From contig NZ_JAQMFS010000057.1 of assembly GCF_028308085.1 (NCBI RefSeq), positions 1 to 64,000 on the forward strand: a stretch of DNA of 64,000 nt, given 5' to 3'. The translations under genes and the position numbers were made by a program. Shown here in pieces: positions 26,852-36,601 of this stretch. Within the stretch, counting starts at the first letter, position 1. The number at the start of each line of letters is the position of its first letter. A model generated the notes under the pieces. That model ran no database searches. It was given only the letters and a program-made list of their open reading frames with translations, and was not told the DNA's origin. The DNA is from Gemella haemolysans (lineage in GTDB: Bacteria; Bacillota; Bacilli; Staphylococcales; Gemellaceae).

Positions 26852-27280
26852 ATGTTAGATAAGAGAATAATGGGCCTTGATTACGGATCAAAAACTATAG
26901 GTGTTGCCGTTAGTGATTTGTTAGGCTTGACTGCACAAGGTATTGAGACTATTAATATCAACGAGCAGATAAATGATTTTAAAATTAAAAGAATTAAAGA
27001 ATTAGTCCAAGAGCATAATGTAGGAAAAATTGTTGTTGGCCTTCCTAAAAATATGGATAATTCTGTAGGTTTTAGAGGTGAAGCGACATTATATTTTGTA
27101 GAAGTTTTGAAAAAGAAAATTAAGAATGTTGAAATAATTCTACAAGATGAGCGTTTAACTACTATGGGTGCTGAAAGAGTCCTTCTTGAAGCAAATGTTT
27201 CAAGGAAGAAAAGAAAAGATGTTATTGATAAAATGGCTGCAGTATTAATATTACAGACATATTTAGATAAATTAAATTAA
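26852..27280 (+). CDS. ruvX: Putative Holliday junction resolvase RuvX (YqgF family)
   Basis: A 142-residue RNase H-fold nuclease. The first acidic motif is [16 protein letters not shown], followed by [16 protein letters not shown] and [17 protein letters not shown]. Members process 16S rRNA ends in E. coli and are annotated as Holliday junction resolvases. The start codon abuts the ireB stop, with AGGAG inside the ireB end. Confidence 0.95.
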   Translation: MLDKRIMGLDYGSKTIGVAVSDLLGLTAQGIETININEQINDFKIKRIKELVQEHNVGKIVVGLPKNMDNSVGFRGEATLYFVEVLKKKIKNVEIILQDERLTTMGAERVLLEANVSRKKRKDVIDKMAAVLILQTYLDKLN

Positions 27281-27304
27281 TATAAATTTCAGGAGGAAAA
27301 TAAA

Positions 27305-27610
27305 ATGCAAGAAAAAGATTTAAAAAACATTAGTATTGATAATACTGAAGAGGTGTATACACTTAGTACTTTAGAAGGTGAAGAAAAAGAATACCGTAAA
27401 ATTTTAGAATTTACTAACCCTACAAACGGTAATCTTTACTATATCTTCGCTGAGGAAGAAACGATTGATGAAGAGGAAATTAGTATTTTCCCAATGGTAT
27501 GTATAGAAGATGGAGAAGATGCAGTGCGTTTTGAACCAGTAGAAACAGATGAAGAATATGATATGATTTCTGAAGTTTTAGATACTTTTTATTACGACGA
27601 AAGTGAGTAA
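27305..27610 (+). CDS. DUF1292 family protein (UPF0473, YrzB-like)
   Basis: A 101-residue, very acidic protein of unknown function. The core YRKILEFTNPTNGNLYYIFA and the acidic EEETIDEEEISIFPM are typical of the family. It is conserved between ruvX and mltG in Firmicutes, which suggests a link to cell growth, though no activity is known. Confidence 0.93.
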   Translation: MQEKDLKNISIDNTEEVYTLSTLEGEEKEYRKILEFTNPTNGNLYYIFAEEETIDEEEISIFPMVCIEDGEDAVRFEPVETDEEYDMISEVLDTFYYDESE

Positions 27611-27613
27611 GTA

Positions 27614-28744
27614 ATGAGAGAAGATAAGATAAGAAGAAGTAAAGAACTTAGAAAGAAGAATAGAAAAAGAAAATCTATCATTCCTATAATACTGACAGTA
27701 TTTGTTGTTATAGGTATAGCCGTTCTATCAATATTTTATTACATGACAACACCAGTCGATAAAAGTAATAACAAGGACATTACAGTAGAAGTAAAAGAGA
27801 ATTATGGAAGTGCTAGAATAGCTCAAGAATTAAAAGTTAAAGGTTTAATCAAAAACGAAGAGGTATTTAAAATTTACTCTAGATTAACACCGAGCACAAA
27901 ATTTTATGTTGGTAGCTTTAAATTAAAACAAAGCATGAGCTTATCTCAAATTATACAAGAATTAGGAGCTAAGAATAAAGGTAAAACAGGAAATACGTTT
28001 GCTTTAATCGAAGGAGACAGTATTTTAAAAATTTCCAAGAATTTAGAAAAGACAAAGTTAGATCCTAAAGAATTTTTAGCTAAAGTTAATGATGGTGAAT
28101 TCATTAAAAAATTACAAGCTCAGTTCCCTGAGTTAATCACAGATGAGATTTACGGTAAAGATATTAAATATGCTTTAGAAGGATACTTATATCCAGCTAT
28201 TTATGAGTTAAAAGATGATGAAACAGTTGAGAGTTTAATTACTAAGATGGTTAAATTATCTAATGAAAAAATAGTACCGTTTTACAAAAAGAATAATAAA
28301 TCATGGAACATTGGTGGACAAAATAAACAAGTTTCTATTCATCAATATATGACGCTTGCTAGTATCCTGGAGAAGGAGTCTACAAAATCAGATGAGAACA
28401 GATTAATTGCTAGTGTATTCTTGAATAGACTTGCACAAGGTATGAGATTACAAACTGATCCATCAGCAAACTATGCTGCAGATAAACTTACAGGGGCACC
28501 GACGCAAGCAGAGTTATCATTAAACTCTCCTTATAATACTTATACTAATATCGGTTTACCACCTGGTCCAATTTCTTCAATTGGTTCAGAATCATTTGAA
28601 GCGTTAAATAATGCGGAAAATACAGATTATGTTTATTTCTTACATGCAACAAAAGATGGAAAAGCATATTTCTCAAAAACATATCCAGAACATGAAAAAT
28701 TAGCTAAAGAACATATTGAAGGCTATATTCCATCAGGAAGCTAG
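27614..28744 (+). CDS. mltG: Endolytic transglycosylase MltG
   Basis: A 376-residue membrane-anchored enzyme that cuts nascent peptidoglycan strands. There is a basic cytoplasmic head (1-24), one membrane helix (about 25-46), a LysM-like segment and the YceG catalytic domain with Glu in ASILEKEST, plus NRLAQGMRLQTDPS and SPYNTYTNIGLPPGPISS. It is the last gene of the nif3-to-mltG run and is followed by a strong terminator. The Shine-Dalgarno is weak, and it starts 3 bp after the preceding stop. Confidence 0.96.
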   Translation: MREDKIRRSKELRKKNRKRKSIIPIILTVFVVIGIAVLSIFYYMTTPVDKSNNKDITVEVKENYGSARIAQELKVKGLIKNEEVFKIYSRLTPSTKFYVGSFKLKQSMSLSQIIQELGAKNKGKTGNTFALIEGDSILKISKNLEKTKLDPKEFLAKVNDGEFIKKLQAQFPELITDEIYGKDIKYALEGYLYPAIYELKDDETVESLITKMVKLSNEKIVPFYKKNNKSWNIGGQNKQVSIHQYMTLASILEKESTKSDENRLIASVFLNRLAQGMRLQTDPSANYAADKLTGAPTQAELSLNSPYNTYTNIGLPPGPISSIGSESFEALNNAENTDYVYFLHATKDGKAYFSKTYPEHEKLAKEHIEGYIPSGS

Positions 28745-28776
28745 GAAAGCAAATAATATTTTTAATTTAACATATT

Positions 28777-28833
28777 AGAGAATAGTCTAATTAATCACTT
28801 TAAATATTGATTGATTAGGCTGTTCTCTTTTTA
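28777..28833 (+). terminator. Terminator after mltG
   Basis: A 21-bp near-perfect stem (28777-28797 with 28808-28828) ends in a T-run at 28826-28832. The remaining bases before rsmE hold its AGGAG site. Confidence 0.93.
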
Positions 28834-28911
28834 TGTTTGTAATTAGCTACTATTGAATAAAAAACAAGATTAAGGTAAAATTAGATATAAGATAAAATTT
28901 TAGGAGAAATT

Positions 28912-29661
28912 ATGCAGCAGTATTTTTTAAATGAAGAATTGAATGTTGAATCAACATATGAATTATCAAAAGATGACAGTAATCATATTGTCAGAATTAT
29001 GAGAAAAAAAATTAATGATAAGGTATATGTTGTTTTTAATAATGAAGTTAAGTACATTTGTAATATTATAGATAATAATGTAGATAAAGTACTAATAACA
29101 CCATATAAACAGGTAGATGGTAGTAATGAACTTCCAACAAAAATAACAGTGGCTATTCCACCTTTGAAGAATGATAAAATAGAGTATTTAATTCAGAAAC
29201 TTACTGAACTAGGAGTTAGTAATATTGTTTTATTTAACTCTGAACGTAATATAGCGAAAATTAAGAAAGATAAAGTGGATTCTAAATTAAATAGATGGAA
29301 TAAGATTATAAAAGAAGCGGCTGAACAATCAAAACGTAATATTATACCTGATATAACGTATGTCGATAGTTTGAAAGAATTAGTTTCATTTAGTGAAAAT
29401 TACAATTATAAAGTTGTTGCTTATGAAAAAGAATCTATAAATGAAGATAATATTAATCTTAAGAGATTATTGAATTCTGATTTAAACAATAAAGATGTTA
29501 TTGCAGTTTTTGGTAGTGAAGGGGGGCTATCAGAACAAGAAATCGATAACTTAATAGATGGTAATTTTGATGTAATTGGCCTAGGAAAAAGGATACTAAG
29601 AGCTGAGACAGCCCCTCTGTACTTTGTAAGTTGTGTTAGTTATTTTAGTGAATTTAAGTAA
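28912..29661 (+). CDS. rsmE: 16S rRNA (uracil-1498-N3)-methyltransferase
   Basis: A 249-residue SPOUT-class methyltransferase acting on U1498 of 16S rRNA. The N-terminal PUA-like part has SNHIVRIMRKKINDKVYV. The knotted C-terminal domain has QKLTELGVSNIVLFNSERN, AAEQSKRNIIP, FGSEGGLSEQEID and the final LGKRILRAETAPLYFVSC. Starts after TAGGAG. gpsB follows 12 bp later. Confidence 0.95.
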   Translation: MQQYFLNEELNVESTYELSKDDSNHIVRIMRKKINDKVYVVFNNEVKYICNIIDNNVDKVLITPYKQVDGSNELPTKITVAIPPLKNDKIEYLIQKLTELGVSNIVLFNSERNIAKIKKDKVDSKLNRWNKIIKEAAEQSKRNIIPDITYVDSLKELVSFSENYNYKVVAYEKESINEDNINLKRLLNSDLNNKDVIAVFGSEGGLSEQEIDNLIDGNFDVIGLGKRILRAETAPLYFVSCVSYFSEFK

Positions 29662-29673
29662 AGGAGTTTAACT

Positions 29674-29997
29674 ATGAGTATTGAATTAAATTTAACAGCA
29701 AAAGAAATATACGAGAAAGAATTTAAAAAAACGAGAGTAAAGGGTTATAGTGAAGAAGATGTAAATGATTATTTGGACTTAATAATTGAAGACTATATGA
29801 AACTTGATAAACTACTTACTCATTTAAAAGAATTAGAAATTGAAAATCAAAATCTTAAAATTAAAATTGAGGCTATAAAAAACGCTAGTCGTGAGGATAA
29901 ACCAGTCCAGGTTACTAATTTAGATATATTGAAAAGATTATCTAAACTTGAAACAGCAGTTTTTGGTCCTAATCATACAGATCATGATTTATACTAA
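29674..29997 (+). CDS. gpsB: Cell division protein GpsB
   Basis: A 107-residue DivIVA-related coiled-coil protein that links penicillin-binding proteins to division and elongation. The membrane-binding and PBP-docking head is LTAKEIYEKEFKKTRVKGYS with DVNDYLDLIIEDY. A coiled coil follows (about 45-70). The trimerising tail is ILKRLSKLETAVFG. Strong AAAGGAG site before the ATG. Confidence 0.95.
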   Translation: MSIELNLTAKEIYEKEFKKTRVKGYSEEDVNDYLDLIIEDYMKLDKLLTHLKELEIENQNLKIKIEAIKNASREDKPVQVTNLDILKRLSKLETAVFGPNHTDHDLY

Positions 29998-30032
29998 TAT
30001 ATTATTATAAAAGATTAAATAAGGAGAATATC

Positions 30033-31208
30033 ATGAATATTTTACTGATAGTTTCTGGCGGAATTGCGGCATATAAATCGATTGATTTATCTAGTTCTCT
30101 AGTGAAGAAAGGTTACGATGTTAGGGTTATTCTTACAGAAAATGCAAAGAATTTTGTGACTGAACTACCATTTCAAATATTAACTAAAAATAGAGTGTAT
30201 ACTAGTACTTTCGATGAATTAAATGAAAATGAAATCCAACATATTGATTTAACTAAATGGGCAGATAAAATAATTGTAGCACCAGCTACGGCAAATATAA
30301 TTTCAAAATTTTCGTGTGGAATTGCTGATGACTTAGCAACTTCTCTTATGTTAGCTGTTCAGGATGTAACAAAAGTATATATCGTTCCTGCAATGAATAC
30401 AGTTATGTATAACAATCCTATTATTAAAGAAAATATAAGTAAGCTTTTGAAACTAGGTTTTAATTTTGTTGAACCTGATAGTGGATTGTTGGCTTGCGGC
30501 GATGTTGGGAAAGGGAAATTTCCAACAGTAGAGAAAATTGAAAAAGCTATTTTTTCTGAGGTGCAATTAGATTTAAAAGGAAAAAAAGTTCTAGTAACTG
30601 CTGGTCCGACTAAAGAATTCATAGATCCATTTAGATGTTTAACGAATCCATCTACTGGTAAAATGGGAATTGCTATAGCTAATGAATTCAAGAAAAGAGG
30701 AGCTGAAGTAATTTTAGTATCTAGTGTGAAGAATGATACTATTTTAAATGGTATAAAGGTATTAGATGTTGTAAGTACAAAGGATATGTTTGAAGCGGTA
30801 AAAAATAATTTTAAAGACTGCGATTATATAGTTAAGGCAGCTGCAGTATCTGATTATACTCCTGTCCTTGTCTTTGATAAAAAAGTAAAAAAACAAGATG
30901 GAAATCTTACAATGGAGTTTGAGAGAACTCAAGATATATTAAAATATGTTGGTGAAAATAAAACAGAAGAACAGATTGTTGTAGGATTTGCAGCTGAAAC
31001 TAACGATCTTCTTGCCTATGCAAGAGAAAAAATAGTTAAGAAGAATTTAGATTATATTGTGGCAAACGACATATCTCAAAAAGATATCGGTTTTGGAAGT
31101 GATAATAATGAGGTGTGTATTATTGATAAATTTAATAATATTACAAAAATCGATAAATCTAGTAAGACAAATATAGCTAAAGAAATTGTAGATACTATTA
31201 CTAAGTAA
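30033..31208 (+). CDS. coaBC: Bifunctional phosphopantothenoylcysteine decarboxylase/ligase
   Basis: A 391-residue two-domain enzyme catalysing two steps of coenzyme A synthesis. The CoaC flavin domain (about 1-175) has VSGGIAAYKS, the catalytic His in QHIDLTKWADKIIVAPATAN and the active-site Cys in SGLLACGDVGKG. The CoaB ligase domain (about 185-391) has VTAGPTKEFIDP, KAAAVSDYTP and VANDISQ. It lies directly ahead of priA, as in most Firmicutes. Confidence 0.97.
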   Translation: MNILLIVSGGIAAYKSIDLSSSLVKKGYDVRVILTENAKNFVTELPFQILTKNRVYTSTFDELNENEIQHIDLTKWADKIIVAPATANIISKFSCGIADDLATSLMLAVQDVTKVYIVPAMNTVMYNNPIIKENISKLLKLGFNFVEPDSGLLACGDVGKGKFPTVEKIEKAIFSEVQLDLKGKKVLVTAGPTKEFIDPFRCLTNPSTGKMGIAIANEFKKRGAEVILVSSVKNDTILNGIKVLDVVSTKDMFEAVKNNFKDCDYIVKAAAVSDYTPVLVFDKKVKKQDGNLTMEFERTQDILKYVGENKTEEQIVVGFAAETNDLLAYAREKIVKKNLDYIVANDISQKDIGFGSDNNEVCIIDKFNNITKIDKSSKTNIAKEIVDTITK

Positions 31209-31240
31209 GCTTAAAGATTTAAAGAAGGTGAGGTGAGATT

Positions 31241-33604
31241 ATGTATGCTGAAGTAATTGTCGATGTAAATAATCATAGTGTCGATCAAAGTTTTTACTAT
31301 TTGATTCCTGAAAAATTTAAGGAGCGTAATCTTATAGGTTATAGAGTAGAAGTACCTTTTGGTACTCGTGTAGTTCAAGGATATGTTGTTAGTGTTAGTA
31401 AAAAATATAACGGGGAATATGATAAAAATAACTTTAAAAGTATAAAAAAATTAAAAGATGACTTTCCAATTTTAACTAAAGAAATGCTTCTTTTATCAAA
31501 AGTTATGGCAGATGAACTTTTTTGTACTAGAATTCAGGCTATAGAGACTCTAATTCCGACAATATTAAAAAATAAATATATCGAGTATTATGAGTTGATA
31601 GACGCGAATAAAACTTTACTATATGATTATGCTAAGTATTTTGATAAGAACAACCTAGTTGAAAAGAAAAAGTTTGAAAAAATTTTTTCAATCGAACAAA
31701 TTGGATATTTAATCTCGCTAAAAGCAATCAAACTTATAAGTAAAGTTAAAGAAATAAATAATAACATTATGGAAGAATTTTATATTCTAGGTGATATAAG
31801 TAATGTTAAATTAACAAAGAAACAACAGATAATTGTAGATTATCTTAGTAACAATAAGAAGATTAAGAAATCAGATGTTAAAGAAATATTAAATATCGGC
31901 CCTTCAGTAACGAAGAAGTTATTAGAGCAAAATGTTATTTTTATCATTGAAGAAGAGGTAATTCCTGAAATTGACACGACTATTTTACAAAATGAAACAA
32001 AATTGAGTAAATATCAGAAAGAAATCTTTGATAAAATTGTAAAAAATTATAACACCGAAAAATTTAATGAATATCTCCTTCATGGTGTTACAGGTTCTGG
32101 AAAGACTGAAATATATATTAAATTAGTAGAAGAAACATTAAAAAATGGAAAAGATGCTATTGTTCTTGTTCCAGAAATAATTTTAACACCGCAAATAGAG
32201 AGAAAATTCAAGAAAATTTTTAATGAGAATATTGCAGTAATACATTCTAGATTAAATACTAAAGAGAAATATAATGAATGGAAAAAAATTAAAGATGGTA
32301 AGGTTAAAATCTGTCTCGGGACTAGATCGGCTATTTTTGCACCTTTTGAAAATCTTGGTATTATAATTATCGATGAAGAACATGAAAATAGTTATAAGCA
32401 AACTGAATCTCCAAGATATGATGCTAAAGATATAGCAAAAAAACGTGGTGTGTATAACAAATGTACAGTAGTGTATGCTAGTGCAACACCATCGGTTGAT
32501 TTATATTATAATTTCGAAAAGAATAATTCAAGTAACCTTTTGACTCTAACGCATAGATTTAACAATAATTTACCAAAAATTAATATTGTTCATACAGAAG
32601 ATAAAGAAAAAGTTATAGCTGATGAATTGCTTATTAAGATTAAGGAAAAAATTGACAAAAAAGAACAGGTATTATTGTTAATGAATAAAAGAGGATATAC
32701 TAACTTTATTCGCTGTTTCACTTGTGGTCATTTATATAAATGCGAGAACTGTGATATAAGTTTAAATTATCATAAACACGACAATTCATTACGTTGTCAT
32801 TTTTGTGGATATCATAAAAAAATTTCCAATATAAAAAAATGTTGTGAACATCCGGAGTTGGTTTCAGGTAACTATGGAATTCAAAAGGTAGAAGAATTTT
32901 TAATCAAGAGCATTCCAGGTGTTAGAATTACAAGAATGGATTCCGATACGACTAGTCGAAAAGGTGCATATGAAAAACTCTTAACTGATTTTAAAAATCA
33001 TAAGTCTGATATACTACTAGGAACACAGATGATATCAAAAGGTTTGGATTTTCCTAATATTACTTTAGTTGGAGTACTATCTATTGATAGTATGATAGCT
33101 ATACCTAGCTTTAAAGCGAATGAGAAGCTATTTCAATTATTAGTTCAAACAGCAGGGAGAGCTGGAAGAAGTGAAAAAGAAGGTGAAGTAATCTTTCAAA
33201 CGAATATAGCGAGTAATATATTGGAATATGCAATTGAACACAGCTACGAGAGATTTTATAAGTACGAATTAAATCGACGTAAACTTATTGATTATCCGCC
33301 GTTCTGTAAGATTTCATTTATCACGATAAAAGGTTATGATGAGGTGAAAACAGAACAGGTTGCTAAGATGATTTATAACTTTATAAGTAAAAAGCTTAGT
33401 GGAACTTCGATTCTTGGTCCGAATAAAAGCTTATTCTATAAAATTAATAATGAGTTCAAGTATAATTTGGTAATAAGGTATAATGATGATGAATACAGTA
33501 AATTACATCCACTTTTGAAGTATATAAATAATTATTTTGCAGAAAGTTTTTCAAAAGAGAAGATAACTATAACTATAGATAATTCAGCTTTAGATTTTAT
33601 GTAA
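31241..33604 (+). CDS. priA: Primosomal replication restart helicase PriA
   Basis: A 787-residue superfamily 2 helicase that reloads the replisome at stalled forks. It has the N-terminal DNA-binding domain (about 1-100), Walker A LLHGVTGSGKTEIY near 280, the DEEH box in IIIDEEHENSYKQ, and a Cys-rich zinc region (CFTCGHLYKCENC and CHFC). The last pair of zinc ligands is altered: where Cys-Pro-x-Cys is normal, this protein reads CCEH, so a His may replace a Cys. Late helicase motifs (MISKGLDFPNITLVGV, QTAGRAGRSEKEG) are intact. Confidence 0.96.
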   Translation: MYAEVIVDVNNHSVDQSFYYLIPEKFKERNLIGYRVEVPFGTRVVQGYVVSVSKKYNGEYDKNNFKSIKKLKDDFPILTKEMLLLSKVMADELFCTRIQAIETLIPTILKNKYIEYYELIDANKTLLYDYAKYFDKNNLVEKKKFEKIFSIEQIGYLISLKAIKLISKVKEINNNIMEEFYILGDISNVKLTKKQQIIVDYLSNNKKIKKSDVKEILNIGPSVTKKLLEQNVIFIIEEEVIPEIDTTILQNETKLSKYQKEIFDKIVKNYNTEKFNEYLLHGVTGSGKTEIYIKLVEETLKNGKDAIVLVPEIILTPQIERKFKKIFNENIAVIHSRLNTKEKYNEWKKIKDGKVKICLGTRSAIFAPFENLGIIIIDEEHENSYKQTESPRYDAKDIAKKRGVYNKCTVVYASATPSVDLYYNFEKNNSSNLLTLTHRFNNNLPKINIVHTEDKEKVIADELLIKIKEKIDKKEQVLLLMNKRGYTNFIRCFTCGHLYKCENCDISLNYHKHDNSLRCHFCGYHKKISNIKKCCEHPELVSGNYGIQKVEEFLIKSIPGVRITRMDSDTTSRKGAYEKLLTDFKNHKSDILLGTQMISKGLDFPNITLVGVLSIDSMIAIPSFKANEKLFQLLVQTAGRAGRSEKEGEVIFQTNIASNILEYAIEHSYERFYKYELNRRKLIDYPPFCKISFITIKGYDEVKTEQVAKMIYNFISKKLSGTSILGPNKSLFYKINNEFKYNLVIRYNDDEYSKLHPLLKYINNYFAESFSKEKITITIDNSALDFM

Positions 33605-33637
33605 TTTTATATAAAAATTAATTTAATATATTTAATT

Positions 33638-33680
33638 AATCAGCTTGTAGAAATTGCTTTACAAGTTGATTTTATTTGTT
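33638..33680 (+). terminator. Terminator of the rsmE-to-priA run
   Basis: A 12-bp stem with a G-U pair (33638-33649 with 33660-33671) runs into TTTTATTTG. Confidence 0.88.
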
Positions 33681-33767
33681 TAGAAATACGATAAAAATTT
33701 GAAAAAATAGCGATTTTATCGTATAATATAAGGATGTAGATTTATATTTTATGACTGGAGGAAGATT

Positions 33768-34091
33768 GTGGAAATAGAACAAGTTATAAAAATTTCACAA
33801 CTCTATGATTTTTACTCTGAATTACTTAGTGATAAACAAAAACAATATTTAAATGATTATTATTTTAATGATTTATCATTAACAGAGATATCGGAAAATT
33901 ACAATATTTCAAAACAAGCTGTTTCAAATAATATTAAAAGAACAGTGTTAGAATTAGAACAGTTTGAAGAGAAGTTAAATTTAATTAAATTAAACAATCA
34001 AAGATTGTTTTTACTAAATGAAATAAAAAAATCAACGAATGATACAGAAGTACTAACATATGTTGATGAATTGATAAAATTAGAAAACTAG
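33768..34091 (+). CDS. ylxM: YlxM-family putative helix-turn-helix protein
   Basis: A 107-residue UPF0122 protein with a sigma-70 region 4-like helix-turn-helix: LSDKQKQYLNDYYFNDLSLT and ISENYNISKQAVSNNIKRT. Members are encoded directly before ffh, and YlxM has been reported to associate with the signal recognition particle in streptococci. GTG start after GGAGGAA. It is 11 bp before ffh. Confidence 0.93.
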   Translation: MEIEQVIKISQLYDFYSELLSDKQKQYLNDYYFNDLSLTEISENYNISKQAVSNNIKRTVLELEQFEEKLNLIKLNNQRLFLLNEIKKSTNDTEVLTYVDELIKLEN

Positions 34092-34102
34092 GAGAATCTT
34101 TT

Positions 34103-35455
34103 ATGGCATTTGAAAATCTATCGGAAAGATTACAAAATACAATAGCGAAGCTTACAGGAAAAGGAAAAGTTTCTGAAGCTGATGTTAAAGAAATGATGAG
34201 AGAAGTTAGGTTGGCATTACTAGAAGCCGATGTTAACTTTAAAGTAGTAAAAGAATTTGTTAAGAAAATTAGTGAAAGAGCAGTTGGAACTGAAGTTATG
34301 AAATCATTAACTCCTGCTCAACAAATTGTTAAAATAGTAAATGAAGAACTTGTAGAATTACTTGGTGGTTCTAACGTTGAATTAAATCAAGGTGGTAAAA
34401 TTACAACAGTAATGATGGTTGGTCTTCAAGGGGCTGGGAAAACAACTACAGCAGGGAAGTTAGCACTTAAAGTTAAGAAGACTATGAAGAAAAAACCGCT
34501 TCTTATTGCCGCTGACGTCTACAGACCAGCAGCGGTTCAACAATTAAAAACTTTAGGAAAACAACTTGATATAGAAGTTTTCTATGTTGATAAAGATCCT
34601 GTAGATATAGTTAAAGAAGGATTAGCATTTGCTAAAGAAAATTACTTTAACTATGTAATTATCGATACTGCTGGGCGTCTTCACATCGATGAATTACTAA
34701 TGGATGAATTAAAAGATATTAAAGCAGCAACAACGCCAGATGAGATCCTACTTGTTATTGATGCAATGATTGGACAAGAAGCTGTTAATATTGCGAGTTC
34801 ATTTGATGAACAATTAGATATTACTGGACTGGTTCTAACAAAACTTGATGGTGATACACGTGGTGGTGCTGCTTTATCTATTAAATCTATCACTGGTAAG
34901 CCAATTAAGTTAGTTGGTATGGGTGAGAAGATGAATGACCTAGAGATATTCCATCCAGAACGTATGGCTTCTCGTATTTTAGGTATGGGTGATGTGCTTA
35001 CTTTAATAGAAAAAGCTCAAGCTTCTATTGATGAAGATGAAGCTAAAAAAATGCAGGAAAAAATCCTTAATCAAAGTTTTACCTTCGAGGACTTTTTGAC
35101 ACAACTTGAACAAGTGAAAAAACTTGGTAGTTTAAAAGATATACTAGGTATGATTCCTGGAATGGGTAAACTTAAAAATATGAATTTAGATGCTGTTGAT
35201 GAAAAGCAATTTGTTTATATTGAAGCTATCATCAAATCTATGACTATTGAAGAAAGACAAAATCCAGATATAATTAATGTACCACGAAGAAAACGAATTG
35301 CACAAGGTAGCGGTAGACCAATTAATGAGGTGCATAAGTTAATTAAGCAATTCGAAGAAATGAGAAAAATGATGAAACAGTTTGGTGGACTTATGAATGA
35401 CAAATCTAAGAGAAAGGGTCTAGGAAGAATGTTTGGTGGCAAACTTCCATTTTAA
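34103..35455 (+). CDS. ffh: Signal recognition particle protein Ffh
   Basis: A 450-residue SRP54 GTPase that binds signal sequences and 4.5S/6S RNA to target nascent chains to the membrane. It has the N domain, then the G domain with GLQGAGKTTTAGKLA near 107, DVYRPAAVQQL, DTAGRLH and TKLDGDTRGGAALS. The Met-rich M domain follows (about 300-450), with GMIPGMGK and the RNA-binding RRKRIAQGSGRP. The SRP RNA gene is not in this window. Confidence 0.98.
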   Translation: MAFENLSERLQNTIAKLTGKGKVSEADVKEMMREVRLALLEADVNFKVVKEFVKKISERAVGTEVMKSLTPAQQIVKIVNEELVELLGGSNVELNQGGKITTVMMVGLQGAGKTTTAGKLALKVKKTMKKKPLLIAADVYRPAAVQQLKTLGKQLDIEVFYVDKDPVDIVKEGLAFAKENYFNYVIIDTAGRLHIDELLMDELKDIKAATTPDEILLVIDAMIGQEAVNIASSFDEQLDITGLVLTKLDGDTRGGAALSIKSITGKPIKLVGMGEKMNDLEIFHPERMASRILGMGDVLTLIEKAQASIDEDEAKKMQEKILNQSFTFEDFLTQLEQVKKLGSLKDILGMIPGMGKLKNMNLDAVDEKQFVYIEAIIKSMTIEERQNPDIINVPRRKRIAQGSGRPINEVHKLIKQFEEMRKMMKQFGGLMNDKSKRKGLGRMFGGKLPF

Positions 35456-35461
35456 TAAATT

Positions 35462-35935
35462 ATGAATAATATAGTTTTATTTCAACCAGAGATACCAGCT
35501 AATACAGGTAATATCGCACGTACATGTGTTGGTACCAATACAAGATTGCATTTAATTAGACCTTTAGGTTTTTCTATTGATGATAAACATGTTAAACGTG
35601 CTGGTTTAGATTATTGGGAACATTTAGATTTAGTTGTTTGGGATAGTTTTGATGAATTTCTTGAAGCGACTAATGATAAACATTATTATCTTATTACTAA
35701 ATTTGGTTCAAAGAATTATTGTGATTTTGATTTCTCTAATGAAGAAAATGAAGATATATATTTTATCTTTGGAAGAGAAACTAAAGGATTGCCTAAAGAA
35801 TTCCGAGAAAAATATAGTGAGCAAGCATTACGTATACCTATGAGTGAAAATGTTCGTTCATTGAATTTATCAAATACTGCTGCATTAATTATTTATGAAG
35901 CTCTGAGACAACAGAATTTTAATAAATTACAGTAA
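35462..35935 (+). CDS. trmL: tRNA (cytidine(34)-2'-O)-methyltransferase
   Basis: A 157-residue SPOUT methyltransferase modifying the wobble base of tRNA-Leu. It shows IVLFQPEIPANTGNIARTC, IFGRETKGLPKE and SENVRSLNLSNTAALIIYEA, the classic knot motifs. It begins 6 bp after ffh and lacks a visible Shine-Dalgarno, so it is probably translationally coupled to ffh. A structured repeat follows the stop. Confidence 0.96.
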   Translation: MNNIVLFQPEIPANTGNIARTCVGTNTRLHLIRPLGFSIDDKHVKRAGLDYWEHLDLVVWDSFDEFLEATNDKHYYLITKFGSKNYCDFDFSNEENEDIYFIFGRETKGLPKEFREKYSEQALRIPMSENVRSLNLSNTAALIIYEALRQQNFNKLQ

Positions 35936-35949
35936 TATGATTGTAACAT

Positions 35950-36098
35950 AAAAGTCCTAAATTAAAGAGAACTAATAAGAACAGAGGTTTATTTATATCT
36001 AAATTTTTTATAAAAGTTTTTTAGATAACTAATAAATATTATGGGAGTAATCGACAAAATCGAATTCTTCAAAATCTTGATTTTAATTTACTCCCTCC
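35950..36098 (+). repeat. Structured intergenic repeat, copy B
   Basis: A second, diverged copy of the element at 11678-11840. Hairpin 1 pairs 35987-36003 with about 36019-36036. Hairpin 2 pairs GGGAGTAA (36043-36050) with TTACTCCC (36088-36095). Sequence differs from copy A in places on both arms of a stem while pairing is kept. Confidence 0.72.
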
Positions 36099-36125
36099 GT
36101 ATTAATAATATAAAAGGAGAACAAC

Positions 36126-36599
36126 ATGACATTTGTTGATATTATAGATGATAATAACTTAGTAGAAGATAGCACCAAAGATATGTTATTAAAATTGTTA
36201 GAATGTGCTGCAGAGTATGAAAATGTTGATACTGAGATTACTGAGATGTCATTATCTTTTGTAGGTAAAGAAGAAATTCAAGAAATTAATCGTGATTATA
36301 GAGGAAAAGATGTTCCTACTGATGTTATTTCTTTTGCATTAAATGATGAAGTAGAGGACGAGATTGATATTATTGGACTTGAAGATGAAATTAATTCTAT
36401 TGGTGATGTTATTATCTGTGTAGATATTGCCCATGAACAAGCAAAAGAATATGAACACAGTTTCGATAGAGAGATTGGTTTCTTGGCAGTACATGGATTC
36501 TTACATCTACTTGGTTATGATCACATGACTGAAGAAGATGAAAAAGAAATGTTTGGAAAACAAGATGAAATTTTAGAAAAATTTGGTTTAAGGAGATAA
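36126..36599 (+). CDS. ybeY: Endoribonuclease YbeY
   Basis: A 157-residue metal-dependent RNase for 16S rRNA maturation and ribosome quality control. The zinc motif H-x3-H-x5-H is seen in [15 protein letters not shown], and the conserved [11 protein letters not shown] lies near 60. Strong AAAGGAG site. It starts the block ybeY-era-recO and is 2 bp from era. Confidence 0.96.
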   Translation: MTFVDIIDDNNLVEDSTKDMLLKLLECAAEYENVDTEITEMSLSFVGKEEIQEINRDYRGKDVPTDVISFALNDEVEDEIDIIGLEDEINSIGDVIICVDIAHEQAKEYEHSFDREIGFLAVHGFLHLLGYDHMTEEDEKEMFGKQDEILEKFGLRR

Positions 36600-36601
36600 G
36601 C

